From the NCBI RefSeq assembly GCF_030818655.1, contig NZ_JAUTAN010000001.1, forward strand, positions 1,612,001 to 1,676,000: a stretch of DNA of 64,000 nt, given 5' to 3'. The stretch is from Nocardioides zeae (GTDB lineage: Bacteria; Actinomycetota; Actinomycetes; Propionibacteriales; Nocardioidaceae). Shown here piece by piece: positions 38,635-47,249 of the stretch; within the stretch, counting starts at the first letter, position 1, and each line of letters opens with the position of its first letter. The notes beneath the pieces were generated by a model. That model saw nothing but the letters and a program-made list of their open reading frames with translations. It was not told the origin of the DNA and did not search any database. Position numbers and translations under genes: made by a program.

Positions 38635-39360
38635 GTGCGCTTCGACGAACCTCCCGTGGTCCGGATGTACGTCGACGAGCGTCGCCTCCCGCAGCAGCAG
38701 TGGCCCATGACCGTGCCGGCGGTGGCCCAGGTCGTCCGCGAGGGCTTCGAACCCGCACCGGGAGTGACGTTCCTCGTGGGCGAGAACGGTTCGGGCAAGT
38801 CGACGGTCGTCGAGGGACTGGCCGAGGCGTACGGGCTGCCGGTCGAGGGCGGCTCGCGCAACGGCGGTCAGGAGACAAGGCGCAGTGAGTCGCGCCTCGG
38901 GTGGGCGCTGGAGGTCCAGCGCGGGATCGGGTCCGGACGGTGGGGGTTCTTCCTGCGCGCCGAGACCATGCACAGCTGGTACACGTTCGTCGAGCAGACC
39001 GGTGGCAACCGCCGCGACCCGGTCTTCCACGAGCTGTCCCACGGCGAGTCGTTCCTCGAGGTGGCGCGCAACCGGATCGACGGACCGGGTTTCTACTGCC
39101 TGGACGAGCCGGAGGCCGCGCTCTCCTTCTCCGCCAGCCTGGCGCTCGTGGGGCACCTCCACGCGATCGCAGCGGAGGGCGGCCAGGTCGTGTGCGCGAC
39201 CCACTCCCCCGTGCTCGCCTCGCTCCCCGGCGCCCGCATCCTCGAGGTCGGCCCGTGGGGGCTCCGCGAGACGAGCTGGGAGGAGCTCGAGCTGGTGCAG
39301 CACTGGCGCCGGTTCATGGACGCCCCGGGCCGCTACCTGCGGCACGTCGTCGAGGACTGA
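38635..39360 (+). CDS. AAA/ABC-type ATPase (AAA_21-like)
   Basis: 241 residues; Walker A VGENGSGKST at about 47-56, an ABC-like signature ELSHGESFLE at about 134-143, Walker B GFYCLDEPEAALSF at about 152-165 and a switch His in ATHSPVLASLPG. This is the predicted ATP-binding protein type related to SMC/ABC folds, often found alone. GTG is seven bases after a TAGGTT -10, so leaderless. It is divergent from the Pnkp-Hen1 side; a link to RNA repair is possible but not shown. Confidence 0.9.
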   Translation: MRFDEPPVVRMYVDERRLPQQQWPMTVPAVAQVVREGFEPAPGVTFLVGENGSGKSTVVEGLAEAYGLPVEGGSRNGGQETRRSESRLGWALEVQRGIGSGRWGFFLRAETMHSWYTFVEQTGGNRRDPVFHELSHGESFLEVARNRIDGPGFYCLDEPEAALSFSASLALVGHLHAIAAEGGQVVCATHSPVLASLPGARILEVGPWGLRETSWEELELVQHWRRFMDAPGRYLRHVVED

Positions 39361-39378
39361 AAGCGCCGGTACGCCGGC

Positions 39379-40839
39379 TCAGCGCCGGCGCAGCACCGCG
39401 ACGAACATCGCGTCGGTGCGGTGCACGTGCGGCCACAGCTGCAGCGTGACGGCGCCCGTCGCCAGGGTGGGGCCGACGGCGTCGGGCACCTCCGGCAGCA
39501 CCGCCGTCGCGTCCACCGCCTCCACGTCGTCGCGCCCCGCGAGCACCGCGTCGACCACGCCGACGGTCTCCGCCGGCACCGGCGAGCACGTCGCGTAGAC
39601 CACGGTCCCGCCCGGACGCACGAGGTCGAGGGCAGCGCCGAGCAGCCGCTCCTGCAGGGGGACGAGCGTGCGCAGGTCCGAGGGCTGGCGCCGCCAGCGC
39701 GACTCGGGCCGCCGCCGCAGCGCGCCGAGCCCGGAGCACGGCGCGTCCACGAGCACCCGGTCGAACGTGCCCGCGTCCCAGCGGGGAGCGGTGCCGTCGC
39801 CGGTCACCACGTCCTCGACCCCCGGCGCCAGCGAGCCGTCCGCGAGGCTGAGGGCGCGCCGTACGAGCGCGGTGCGGTGCTCCTGCGCCTCGTTGGCCGT
39901 GAGCCGGGCGCCCCGCTGGGCGGCCAGGGCGGCGAGCAGCGCGGCCTTGCCGCCCGGACCGGCACAGAGGTCGAGCCACCGCTCCCCGGCGCCGCCCTCC
40001 GCAGCCTCCGCGAGGGCGAGCGCGACGAGCTGCGAGCCCTCGTCCTGCACGCCCGCGTCGCCGGCCGCGACGGCGGGCAGGGCCCCGGGATCGCCGCCGG
40101 GCAGGCTGACGCCGACGGGCGAGTACGCCGTGGGCTCGCCCTCGGCCTGCACCACGAGCCCGTCGCGGTCGATGCGACCGGGACGGGCCACCAGCGTGAC
40201 CCCCGGGGCCTCGTTGTCCGCCGCCAGCAGGGCGTCGAGGTCGTCGGGGCGTCCGGAGGCGGTCAGAGCGTCGGTCAACGCCGCGACGACCCATCGGGGG
40301 TGGCTGTGCGCGACCGAGCCGAACCCGACCGGGTCGGTGCCCGGGTCGGGGGCGACACGACGCACCCAGGCCGGCAGGTCGTGGGCCGCGACCTTGCGGA
40401 GGACGGCGTTGGTGAAGCCGGCCGGCCCCTGCCCGACCCGTGCACGCACGAGGTCGACCGTGGTGCTGATCGCCGCGTGGGCGGGCACCCGCATGGAGAG
40501 CAGCTGGTGGGCGCCGAGGCGCAGCGCGTCGAGCACCTTGGCCTCGACCTTGACGAGCGGCCGGTCGACGCAGGTGGCGAGGACCGCGTCGTACGTGCCC
40601 TGCCGACGGATCGTGCCCGCCGCGAGCTCGGTCGCGAAGCCGGCGTCGCGCCCGCCCAGTCCGTGCTTGCGCAGGACGTCGGGCAGCACGAGGTTGGCGT
40701 AGGCGTCGTCGACGCGGACGGCGCGGAGGACGTCGTACGCCGCGAGCCGGGCCGGGTCGGCGGAGCGGCGCGCGGCGGGCGGACGCCCCCCGGAGCGGGC
40801 TCCGGTGGGCCGACCGCCGCGGCGACGGGGGTCAGCCAT
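39379..40839 (-). CDS. rsmB: 16S rRNA (cytosine-967-C5)-methyltransferase
   Basis: 486 residues. The N-terminal NusB-like domain (about 25-165) precedes a Rossmann methyltransferase with [35 protein letters not shown] (catalytic Cys in the PC motif) and [11 protein letters not shown] (second Cys). In frame and intact. A basic N-terminal tail of about 25 residues is common in actinobacteria. It lies 62 bp after fmt and its usual follower rpe is displaced. Confidence 0.95.
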   Translation of the reverse strand: MADPRRRGGRPTGARSGGRPPAARRSADPARLAAYDVLRAVRVDDAYANLVLPDVLRKHGLGGRDAGFATELAAGTIRRQGTYDAVLATCVDRPLVKVEAKVLDALRLGAHQLLSMRVPAHAAISTTVDLVRARVGQGPAGFTNAVLRKVAAHDLPAWVRRVAPDPGTDPVGFGSVAHSHPRWVVAALTDALTASGRPDDLDALLAADNEAPGVTLVARPGRIDRDGLVVQAEGEPTAYSPVGVSLPGGDPGALPAVAAGDAGVQDEGSQLVALALAEAAEGGAGERWLDLCAGPGGKAALLAALAAQRGARLTANEAQEHRTALVRRALSLADGSLAPGVEDVVTGDGTAPRWDAGTFDRVLVDAPCSGLGALRRRPESRWRRQPSDLRTLVPLQERLLGAALDLVRPGGTVVYATCSPVPAETVGVVDAVLAGRDDVEAVDATAVLPEVPDAVGPTLATGAVTLQLWPHVHRTDAMFVAVLRRR

Positions 40840-40901
40840 GCGAGGCCCCGGTGCGCGGCGCCGAGCCGACCGGCTCGTCGCTCATGCCGGTCCCCGGCAC
40901 G

Positions 40902-41845
40902 TCAGGCGCCGAACCGGGTGCCCGACTCGAGCCGGACGCCACGGGCCCAGTCGGCGGCCGGCATCTGCTTCTTGCCGAAGGCCTTGACCTCGCCGAGCCG
41001 CACGGGGGGACGGTGCTCGTGCCGACGAAGACCGCGTTCTTGGTGACCTCGAGCTCGCCCGGGGCGAGGCGGTCGCGGTCGTCGGCGATCGTGACCGGGC
41101 CGATCTTGATGCGCTGCGTCTCGCCGTCGACGACCTGCGTCGACCAGGCACCGGGCGCGGGCGTGCAGGCGCGCACGCGGCGGTCGACCGCAACGGCGGG
41201 CTCGCTCCAGTCGATCTCGGCGTCCTCCACGAGGATCTTCGGCGCGAACGACACGCCGTCCTCGGGCTGCTCCCGGGCCTCGAGCGACCCGTCGGCGATG
41301 CCGTCGAGGGTGGCGACGAGGAGGCCGGCACCGCCCTCGGCGAGACGGGCCAGGAGATCGCCGGACGTGTCCGTCGCGCGGATCCGCTCGGTCATGACGC
41401 CGAACGTCGGACCGGCGTCGAGGGCCTTCACGATGCGGAACGTCGTCGCGCCCGTGACCTCGTCACCGGCCCAGACCGAGTGCTGCACCGGCGCGGCGCC
41501 GCGCCACGCGGGGAGCACCGAGAAGTGGAGGTTCACCCAGCCGTGCTCGGGGATGTCGAGGGCCGACTGGGGCAGGAGCGCGCCGTACGCCACCACCGGG
41601 CAGCAGTCGGGACGCAGCGCCTTCAGCGCCTCCTGGAACTCCGGGTCGCGCGGGTGCTCGGGCTTGAGGACCGGGACGCCGAGCTCCTCGGCACGCTGCG
41701 CGACGGGGCTCGCGACCAGCTTGCGACCTCGACCGGCCGGGGCGTCCGGTCGGGTGACGACGCCCACGAGCTCGTGGGCGGAGTCGGCGATCGCGTTGAG
41801 GGCGGGTACGGCGACCTCGGGGGTGCCGGCGAAAACGACGCGCAT
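40902..41845 (-). pseudogene. fmt: Methionyl-tRNA formyltransferase, frameshifted near the end
   Basis: Formylates initiator Met-tRNA. The N-terminal domain starts [16 protein letters not shown], with the formyl-donor motif [15 protein letters not shown]; the C-terminal OB domain has [13 protein letters not shown]. The frame is lost at a run of six C on the coding strand (41004-41009); adding one C gives [20 protein letters not shown] and a normal end at 40902. As written the unrepaired frame runs on for about 25 unrelated residues into the gap before rsmB. fmt is close to essential alongside def, so an error in the homopolymer is likely. def is 56 bp upstream. Confidence 0.92.
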
Positions 41846-41901
41846 GAGGGGGTGGTTGCTCCTGGTCGGGACGGCAGCGGGACCGGGAGAGCCTACGCCG
41901 C

Positions 41902-42447
41902 TCAGCGTCCGAACGGGCCCGTCGGGTGCGGGGACACCTTGACCGTCGGCTTCTCCAGGCCGAACCACTCCGATTCCCGGATCTCCCGCATCGCGGCCTT
42001 GCGGGCCGCGTCGTCGAGGCGGTCGATGAAGAGCACGCCGTCGAGGTGGTCCGTCTCGTGCTGGATGGCGCGCGCCAGCAGCTCGGAGCCGTTGATCGTC
42101 ACGGGCTCCCCGTGCATGTCGAAGCCGCGGGCCACCACCGAGAGCGCACGCCGGCACTCGTAGGTCAGCTCGGGCAGCGAGAGGCAGCCCTCGAGGTCGA
42201 GCTGCTCCTCCTCCGAGAGCTCGAGCGTGGGGTTGACCAGGTGGCCCAGCTCGCCCCCGACGTTCCAGGTGAACACCCGCAGCCCGACACCGATCTGGGG
42301 CGCGGCCAGGCCGGCGCCAGGCGCGTCGAGCATCGTGTCGGTGAGGTCGGCCACGAGCTGGCGCAGCTCGCGGTCGAAGTCGACCACCTCGGTCGCGCGC
42401 CTGCGCAGGACGGGGTCGCCGAAGAGCCGGATGGGTTGGATCGCCAC
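41902..42447 (-). CDS. def: Peptide deformylase
   Basis: 181 residues; removes the N-formyl group from new proteins. All three metal-site motifs are present: [10 protein letters not shown] (about 45-54), EGCLSLP (about 93-99) and QHETDHLDG (about 134-142). GTG start gives [13 protein letters not shown] at the N-terminus as in homologues. Transcribed with fmt and rsmB. Confidence 0.97.
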   Translation of the reverse strand: MAIQPIRLFGDPVLRRRATEVVDFDRELRQLVADLTDTMLDAPGAGLAAPQIGVGLRVFTWNVGGELGHLVNPTLELSEEEQLDLEGCLSLPELTYECRRALSVVARGFDMHGEPVTINGSELLARAIQHETDHLDGVLFIDRLDDAARKAAMREIRESEWFGLEKPTVKVSPHPTGPFGR

Positions 42448-42519
42448 GTCCGCGATCGTACGCGGGAGCGTCGACCACGTCGGTTGCCGCGTCCACGCCC
42501 GTTCGCCATCATCGGCACG

Positions 42520-43050
42520 GTGAGCACTTCCGAGGACGTCGTCGTGCGGCCGGCCCGGGTCGACGACGTCGACGCCGTCTGCGCCTTCGGCGAGGCCCAC
42601 GTCCCGCCGCACTACACGCCGCTCATCGGCGCCGACGCCGCGCGTCAGCAGGTCACCGACTGGTGGCGGCCGGAGCAGATCCGCGCCGCCGTGACGGCCG
42701 GACAGCTGCTCGTGGCCGTCGCGCACGACCGCATCGTCGGAGTGGCCCAGCACGCGCGGGAGGGCGTCGACGTCGTGATCTACAAGCTGTACGTCGACCC
42801 GTCGCGCCGCGGGCACGGCCTCGGGCCACGGTTGATCGAGGCCGTGGTCGCGTCACTTCCACCGGACGTGGCCCGTCTCCTCATCGAGCACTTCGCCGGC
42901 AACGCGCGGGCCGGGGCGTTCTACGAGCGCGAGGGGTTCGCGGTGGAGCGGGTCGACCGCAGCGCCACCGGACGGCCCGAGCTCGATGTGGTGTGGAGAG
43001 CACGGGTGGTGCCGGGGCGCGCCGGGGCGGGGTCGGTCGCCGACGTCTGA
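42520..43050 (+). CDS. GNAT-family N-acetyltransferase
   Basis: 176 residues; acetyl-CoA motif A is VDPSRRGHGLGPRLIEAVV (about 90-108), followed by IEHFAGNARAGAFYEREGF. Similar to PF00583 acetyltransferases of unknown substrate. The GTG start is seven bases after a weak -10 (TTGCCG-17-CATCAT), so leaderless. It is divergent from def and convergent with the HNH gene. Confidence 0.88.
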   Translation: MSTSEDVVVRPARVDDVDAVCAFGEAHVPPHYTPLIGADAARQQVTDWWRPEQIRAAVTAGQLLVAVAHDRIVGVAQHAREGVDVVIYKLYVDPSRRGHGLGPRLIEAVVASLPPDVARLLIEHFAGNARAGAFYEREGFAVERVDRSATGRPELDVVWRARVVPGRAGAGSVADV

Positions 43051-43117
43051 CGCCCCCGGGGCATGCTGCGCCGCCCGGCCACGGGTGTGGGCGGGCGGCG
43101 GTGAGGCGTGGGCGGCG

Positions 43118-44575
43118 CTAGGTGGTCGTTGGTGGCCAGGGGCGGGTGCCGTCTCGGTCGACGAGGTAGCGCAGGCCGGTCGGGCTGGTCCAGATGAGTG
43201 CGTTGGGTGGTTCGCCGTTGTCTGGATGGGTGGGGCGGTAGGTCCACTTGTTGCCGGTGGTCATCTCGCGGTGGGTCTTCATGCGGTGGTGACGCCGGCA
43301 CAGCGGGTACAGGTTCTTGGTCGAGGTCTGGCCGGGTGGGCCGTTGTCCTCGTAGGCGCGGCAGTGGTCGAGGTCGGCGGTTCTCGATGAGCGGGTGCAG
43401 TAGGGGAAGACGCAGCGGGGCCAGCGGGCTCTGACGTGGTCGGCGATGCGGTCCGGTGGGGTGTAGCCGTTCACGGCGTCGTGTTGGTTGAGGTCGATGA
43501 CCGGCTTGATCGTGACGGTGGTGTCGGGGCTGGCGCACCAGGCCTGGACCTGCTCGACCGTCACCGCTCCACGCGGTGCGCCGGGGGTGTCGAGGCGGGC
43601 GAGGTCGATGCCGGTCGTGCCGGTGCAGGCGTCGATCCCCGGACCGAACCCGGTGGTGACGCCGGTGATGGCGGCCTGGTCGAGGTGGACGAAGAGCACC
43701 ACCTCCCGCCGTGTCCGCGCCGGCGTGGGCGGCTGCGTGGGCGGCTGGTCCGCGTCGTACTCCAACGTCGCCACCCCGTCGCAGCGCCGCGCGATCTCAC
43801 CGAGAGCGATGGAGCGGCGGACGTCGTGGTCCTGGTCGCAGCCCAGGTCAGTCAGTTGCCGGGCGACGTGCGCGACGGTGCGTTCCAGGTCGAGCGCATC
43901 AGCCAGGTCCAGCGTCCCGTGGATGTCGACGGTGCCGCGCAGGGTGCCGCTGAGCGGGTCCGCGTAGGCGACGTCGCCCAGCTCGATCGTCAGGTGCCGG
44001 CCGCCGTCGGCCTCGGCCCGTTCCGCCTCGGAGGTCTCGGGGTCGAACCGAGCCGCGGCCTCCGCCACCAGCCGGTCGACCTCGGGACCGGTGGCCTTGG
44101 CCGCGACGTACGCCACGTGGCGGTCGACGAACCCCGCGCCCTCGAACGTCAACGTCCGCGTGGTCTGGGCGATCCGCCGTCCCCGCCACACGTCGACCTC
44201 ACCCGCAGCGATCCGGGCGTGCACCCGGGGCAAGCGGTAGCGCAGCTCCACCGCATCCCCCACCAACCGCCGGGCCGCGTCGAACGAACACCCCCGAGCA
44301 GCGGCCACCTCGCCGATGCAGAACTCCGCCACCACCGGCGCCCCGGGGCCGCCGAGCTCGAGGAAGTGGTCACCAGCCAGGGCCTCGGCGTAGGACTCGT
44401 CGTGCCATTCACCCAACGCCGTGATCGGATCCCCTACGACCTCCTCAGAGGTGTGCGCCGCAGCCCAGTCACCCACCGCGACGAACGCAGCCGCCTCCGC
44501 CACACGAGCAGCGTGTGTGCGCTCGCGGACCGCGTCGATCAACGCAGTCGCCGTGTGTTGGGTCCCCCGATCCAT
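43118..44575 (-). CDS. DUF222 / HNH endonuclease-motif protein (13E12 family)
   Basis: 485 residues. The N-terminal two-thirds is the helical DUF222 region found in the multi-copy 13E12 family of actinobacteria; the C-terminal HNH fold has CVFPYCTRSSRTADLDHCRAYE and LYPLCRRHHRMKTH, with zinc and metal residues in place. It probably nicks or cuts DNA, but targets are unknown. The ATG is six bases after TAAAGT, so leaderless, and the -35/-10 spacer is a LexA-box-like site. Upstream lie a perfect hairpin (44607-44622, ACCACC-TCTC-GGTGGT) and the larger 31-bp repeat array. Such genes in M. tuberculosis have been reported as SOS-linked. Confidence 0.93.
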   Translation of the reverse strand: MDRGTQHTATALIDAVRERTHAARVAEAAAFVAVGDWAAAHTSEEVVGDPITALGEWHDESYAEALAGDHFLELGGPGAPVVAEFCIGEVAAARGCSFDAARRLVGDAVELRYRLPRVHARIAAGEVDVWRGRRIAQTTRTLTFEGAGFVDRHVAYVAAKATGPEVDRLVAEAAARFDPETSEAERAEADGGRHLTIELGDVAYADPLSGTLRGTVDIHGTLDLADALDLERTVAHVARQLTDLGCDQDHDVRRSIALGEIARRCDGVATLEYDADQPPTQPPTPARTRREVVLFVHLDQAAITGVTTGFGPGIDACTGTTGIDLARLDTPGAPRGAVTVEQVQAWCASPDTTVTIKPVIDLNQHDAVNGYTPPDRIADHVRARWPRCVFPYCTRSSRTADLDHCRAYEDNGPPGQTSTKNLYPLCRRHHRMKTHREMTTGNKWTYRPTHPDNGEPPNALIWTSPTGLRYLVDRDGTRPWPPTTT

Positions 44576-44581
44576 GGCCCC

Positions 44582-44610
44582 ACTTTAGTCGAACATGTGT
44601 GCGATAACCA
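44582..44610 (-). promoter_or_regulatory. HNH-gene promoter
   Basis: -10 TAAAGT (minus strand), six bases before the ATG; the -35 position reads TGGTTA, a poor match, with a 17-nt spacer. The spacer is occupied by the LexA-like site. Confidence rests mainly on the -10. Confidence 0.5.
44589..44604. promoter_or_regulatory. Putative LexA (SOS) box
   Basis: TCGAACATGTGTGCGA matches the actinobacterial SOS box TCGAACNNNNGTTCGA at 11 of 12 fixed positions (one T to G). It sits exactly between -35 and -10 of the DUF222-HNH gene, where LexA would block polymerase. Confidence 0.7.
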
Positions 44611-44687
44611 CCTCTCGGTGGTGATCTGTGGATGAGTTGTCACGTACGCAGCGACGAGCTCCCGGCTGCACCGCGGCGTACTGACAA

Positions 44688-45006
44688 CTCGACGCCCCCG
44701 CCGCGCCGTCCGACCCACCTCGACGCACCCGCCGCGCCGTCCAACCCACCTCGACGCACCCGCCGCGCCGTCCGACCCACCTCGACGCACCCGCCGCGCC
44801 GTCCGACCCAACTCGACGCACCCGCCGCGCCGTCCGACCCACCTCGACGCGCTCGCCGCGCCGTCCAACCCAACTCGACGCCCCCGCCGCGCCGTCCAAC
44901 CCAACTCGACGCACCCGCCGCGCCGTACAACCCAACTCGACGCACCCGCCGCGCCGTCCAACCCAACTCGACGCACCCGCCGCGCCGTCCAACCCAACTC
45001 GACGCA
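44688..45006. repeat. 31-bp repeat array B (10 full units plus a partial)
   Basis: Eleven CTCGACG words occur at exact 31-bp intervals from 44688 to 44998. The unit is close to CGTCCGACCCAACTCGACGC plus ACCCGCCGCGC; variation is mostly GACCCA/AACCCA and CACCT/CAACT. It fills nearly the whole gap between the HNH gene promoter and the priA stop. The unit is homologous to array A at 23974-24165, which keeps the same period. 31 is not a multiple of 3, arguing against a coding repeat, and the unit itself is not palindromic. The rest of the 44576-45021 gap holds the HNH promoter and a hairpin. Confidence 0.95.
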
Positions 45007-45021
45007 CGAACGCAAGCCGGG

Positions 45022-47115
45022 CTAGAGCGACGGGGGGTCCACCTGGACGCGGACGGCGTCGAGCTTGCGCGCCGAGCGCTCGCGGGACGCTGCCCCCAGC
45101 CCGGCGGCCAGGGCCGCGCCGTCCCGGGCCGGCACCCGCACCACCGCGCGCACCTCGGGCGGGTCGTCCCCGACCGGCGCGCCCGGCCGACCGGGCACCG
45201 GGACCGGGCCGAGCACCTCGACGGGGGGCGGGACGGCGAGGTGCTCCAGATAGGCCGCCACGGCCGCCTCCTCCCCCGTCACCGTCGCGAGCCGGGCCGC
45301 GGGCGGCAGGTGGGCGGCGGCCCGCTCGGCCGCCTCGCGCTCCGCGAAGCCGAGCGGGTCCCAGCGCACCAGCGCCTGCAACGCCGGCTGCGCAGCGTCA
45401 CCCACCACGACCACCTCGCCCCCCGGCCGCACGAGGGCGGCCACGTTGAGCCAGCGGCGCAGGGCCTCCTCCCCCGTGCGCAGGTCGACCCGCGCCAGTG
45501 CGAGCCACGTGTCGAGCAGCAGCACCCCGGCGTAGCCGCCCTCCGCGACCGGTTCGGCCCCCGGGGTGGCCACGACGATCGCCGGGCTGCCGTCGACCTC
45601 CGCCAGCACGTGGTCGGCCGCCGACGTGCGCACGGTGACGCCGGGGAAGGCACGCCCCAGCTCCTCGGCCGTGCGCTCCTGCCCGACGGCCGGGGCGCGG
45701 AGGCCGCGATGACCGCAGACACCGCACGCCCACCGCGGCTCGGGCGTGCCGCACCACCGGCACGACGGGGGCGAGGTCGGCGAGGACTGGTGCAGCGGAC
45801 CCGTGCACGCGGCGCACCGCGCCGGCGTGCGACACCGCTCGCAGGCCAGCCCCGCGGCGTACCCCGACCGCGGCGTCTGCACCAGCACCGGCCCGCTGGC
45901 GACGCCACGCCGGACGAGGTCGCGGGCCGCCGTGGGCACGCGGACGCTCCGCGCGAACGGGTCCCGCTCCAGCTCGCGGTCGGTCGCCCCCGCGATGCTC
46001 ACACGCACACGTTCCCGGAGGGTCGACCGGGTCATCGCGATCGGCCGCGCCCAGCCGCTCCGCAGCAGCCCCAGGGCCTCCACCGAGCACGCGTGCGCCC
46101 CGATCAGCGCCGCCGCACCGGCACGCTCGGCGCGGAGGGCGGCGACCTCGCGGACGTGGGGGTACGGCGCCCGCGGCTCGGCGTGCAGGTCGTCGCCGTC
46201 GTCCCACACGACGACGAGGCCGAGGTCGTGGACCGGGGCCCAGATCGCCGCCCGCGTGCCGACGACGACCCGCCGCTGGCCCCGGCTGACGGCGAGGAAG
46301 TCCCGGTAGCGGGCAGCGGGGCCGGCGTCGGCCCGCAGCGCCACGTGGCGGCCCTCGCCGAGCAGCGCCGTGAGGGCAGCGTCGACCCGGTCGAGGTCGC
46401 GTCCGTCCGGCACGCAGACGATCACCCCGCGACCGGACGCCTCGACGACCGCCGCCGCGTGCGCGACCAGCGCCGGCCAGTCGACGGCCGGGCCTGCCGT
46501 CCACACGGCGCGCGGCGAGCCGCCGCGCGCCAGGTGCTCGCAGAAGACCGCACCGTGCTCGTGGTCGCCCCAGGCCGCCGTCGCCGCTGCGAGGCGCCGC
46601 TCGCCGTCAGCCGACGTCAACGCCGGAGGCACCGCACCCGGCGGCGCCTTCTCCGTCGTCGCGTGGCGCGGCGGGACCGCCAGGCGGAGCACGTCGGCCC
46701 GCGCCCCGGCGTACCGCTCCGCCACCGCCGCCGTCAACGCCGCGACCTCGGGGAGCAGCACCCGCTCAGGACTCACGACCCGGCGCAACGGCAGCAGTCG
46801 CGGATGCTCGGACTCCGCGCGACGGGCCACGACGAAGCCGTCGACGTCCTGTCCCGCGAAGCGGACCTTCACCCGCACGCCCGGCTGTGCCGTCTCCGCC
46901 ATCCCGGCGGGCACCAGGTAGTCGAACGGCCGGTCGAGGTGGGCCAGCGGCACGTCGACCAGCACCTGGGCAACCGGATCGACCTCGGAGGGCTCCACCT
47001 CGGTGCGCCGTTTCGCGGCCGCGCGCTGCGTCGCCGTACGGGCCTCCCGCACCGTCTCCCGCAGCTCGGGCAGCAACGAGCCCTGCTCGGGCTGCTCGTG
47101 GGCGTCGGCGGTCAC
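45022..47115 (-). CDS. priA: Primosomal protein N' (PriA), helicase motifs degenerate
   Basis: 697 residues. The N-terminal 3'-DNA-binding domain begins VAQVLVDVPLAHLDRPFDYLVP; the zinc-binding cysteines are intact (CERCRTPARCAAC and CRWCGTPEP...CGVCG). The Walker A that PriA helicases carry is missing at the expected place after about residue 215 (RAVWTAGPAVDWP instead of GxTGSGKT), and DEEH is replaced by DDGDD. Such ATPase-dead PriA is common in actinobacteria, so it probably acts as a structural restart factor. GTG start at family length. Array B follows its stop. Confidence 0.93.
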   Translation of the reverse strand: MTADAHEQPEQGSLLPELRETVREARTATQRAAAKRRTEVEPSEVDPVAQVLVDVPLAHLDRPFDYLVPAGMAETAQPGVRVKVRFAGQDVDGFVVARRAESEHPRLLPLRRVVSPERVLLPEVAALTAAVAERYAGARADVLRLAVPPRHATTEKAPPGAVPPALTSADGERRLAAATAAWGDHEHGAVFCEHLARGGSPRAVWTAGPAVDWPALVAHAAAVVEASGRGVIVCVPDGRDLDRVDAALTALLGEGRHVALRADAGPAARYRDFLAVSRGQRRVVVGTRAAIWAPVHDLGLVVVWDDGDDLHAEPRAPYPHVREVAALRAERAGAAALIGAHACSVEALGLLRSGWARPIAMTRSTLRERVRVSIAGATDRELERDPFARSVRVPTAARDLVRRGVASGPVLVQTPRSGYAAGLACERCRTPARCAACTGPLHQSSPTSPPSCRWCGTPEPRWACGVCGHRGLRAPAVGQERTAEELGRAFPGVTVRTSAADHVLAEVDGSPAIVVATPGAEPVAEGGYAGVLLLDTWLALARVDLRTGEEALRRWLNVAALVRPGGEVVVVGDAAQPALQALVRWDPLGFAEREAAERAAAHLPPAARLATVTGEEAAVAAYLEHLAVPPPVEVLGPVPVPGRPGAPVGDDPPEVRAVVRVPARDGAALAAGLGAASRERSARKLDAVRVQVDPPSL

Positions 47116-47185
47116 GGGGACAGGTCTACCGTGCGCCGCCGACAGTCCGCAGCGTGGGGCGGCTCTCCCTGGGGATGACCGGCGG

Positions 47186-47226
47186 CGTGGCCCCAGCGCC
47201 ACGGAAAACGGCTCGTTGGGGCCACG
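47186..47226. repeat. Dispersed hairpin element, copy 1
   Basis: CGTGGCCCCA pairs with TGGGGCCACG around a 21-nt centre containing ACGGAAAACGG. It follows the stop of the membrane-protein gene by 23 bp on the minus strand. A relative with the same outer arms and a GGGAAACGG centre is at 62817-62861. Confidence 0.75.
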
Positions 47227-47249
47227 ACCCAGGGCGACCCCGGCACGGC

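Noticed and set aside
44688..45006. CRISPR array
   Set aside because: Units are contiguous with no unique spacers, units vary internally, and no cas genes are present.
44585..45015. Open frames encoding Gly-Trp-Thr-Ala-Arg-Arg type repeats in several frames
   Set aside because: They are translations of the 31-bp non-coding repeat; since 31 is not a multiple of 3 the peptide changes frame each unit, and no start signals are present.
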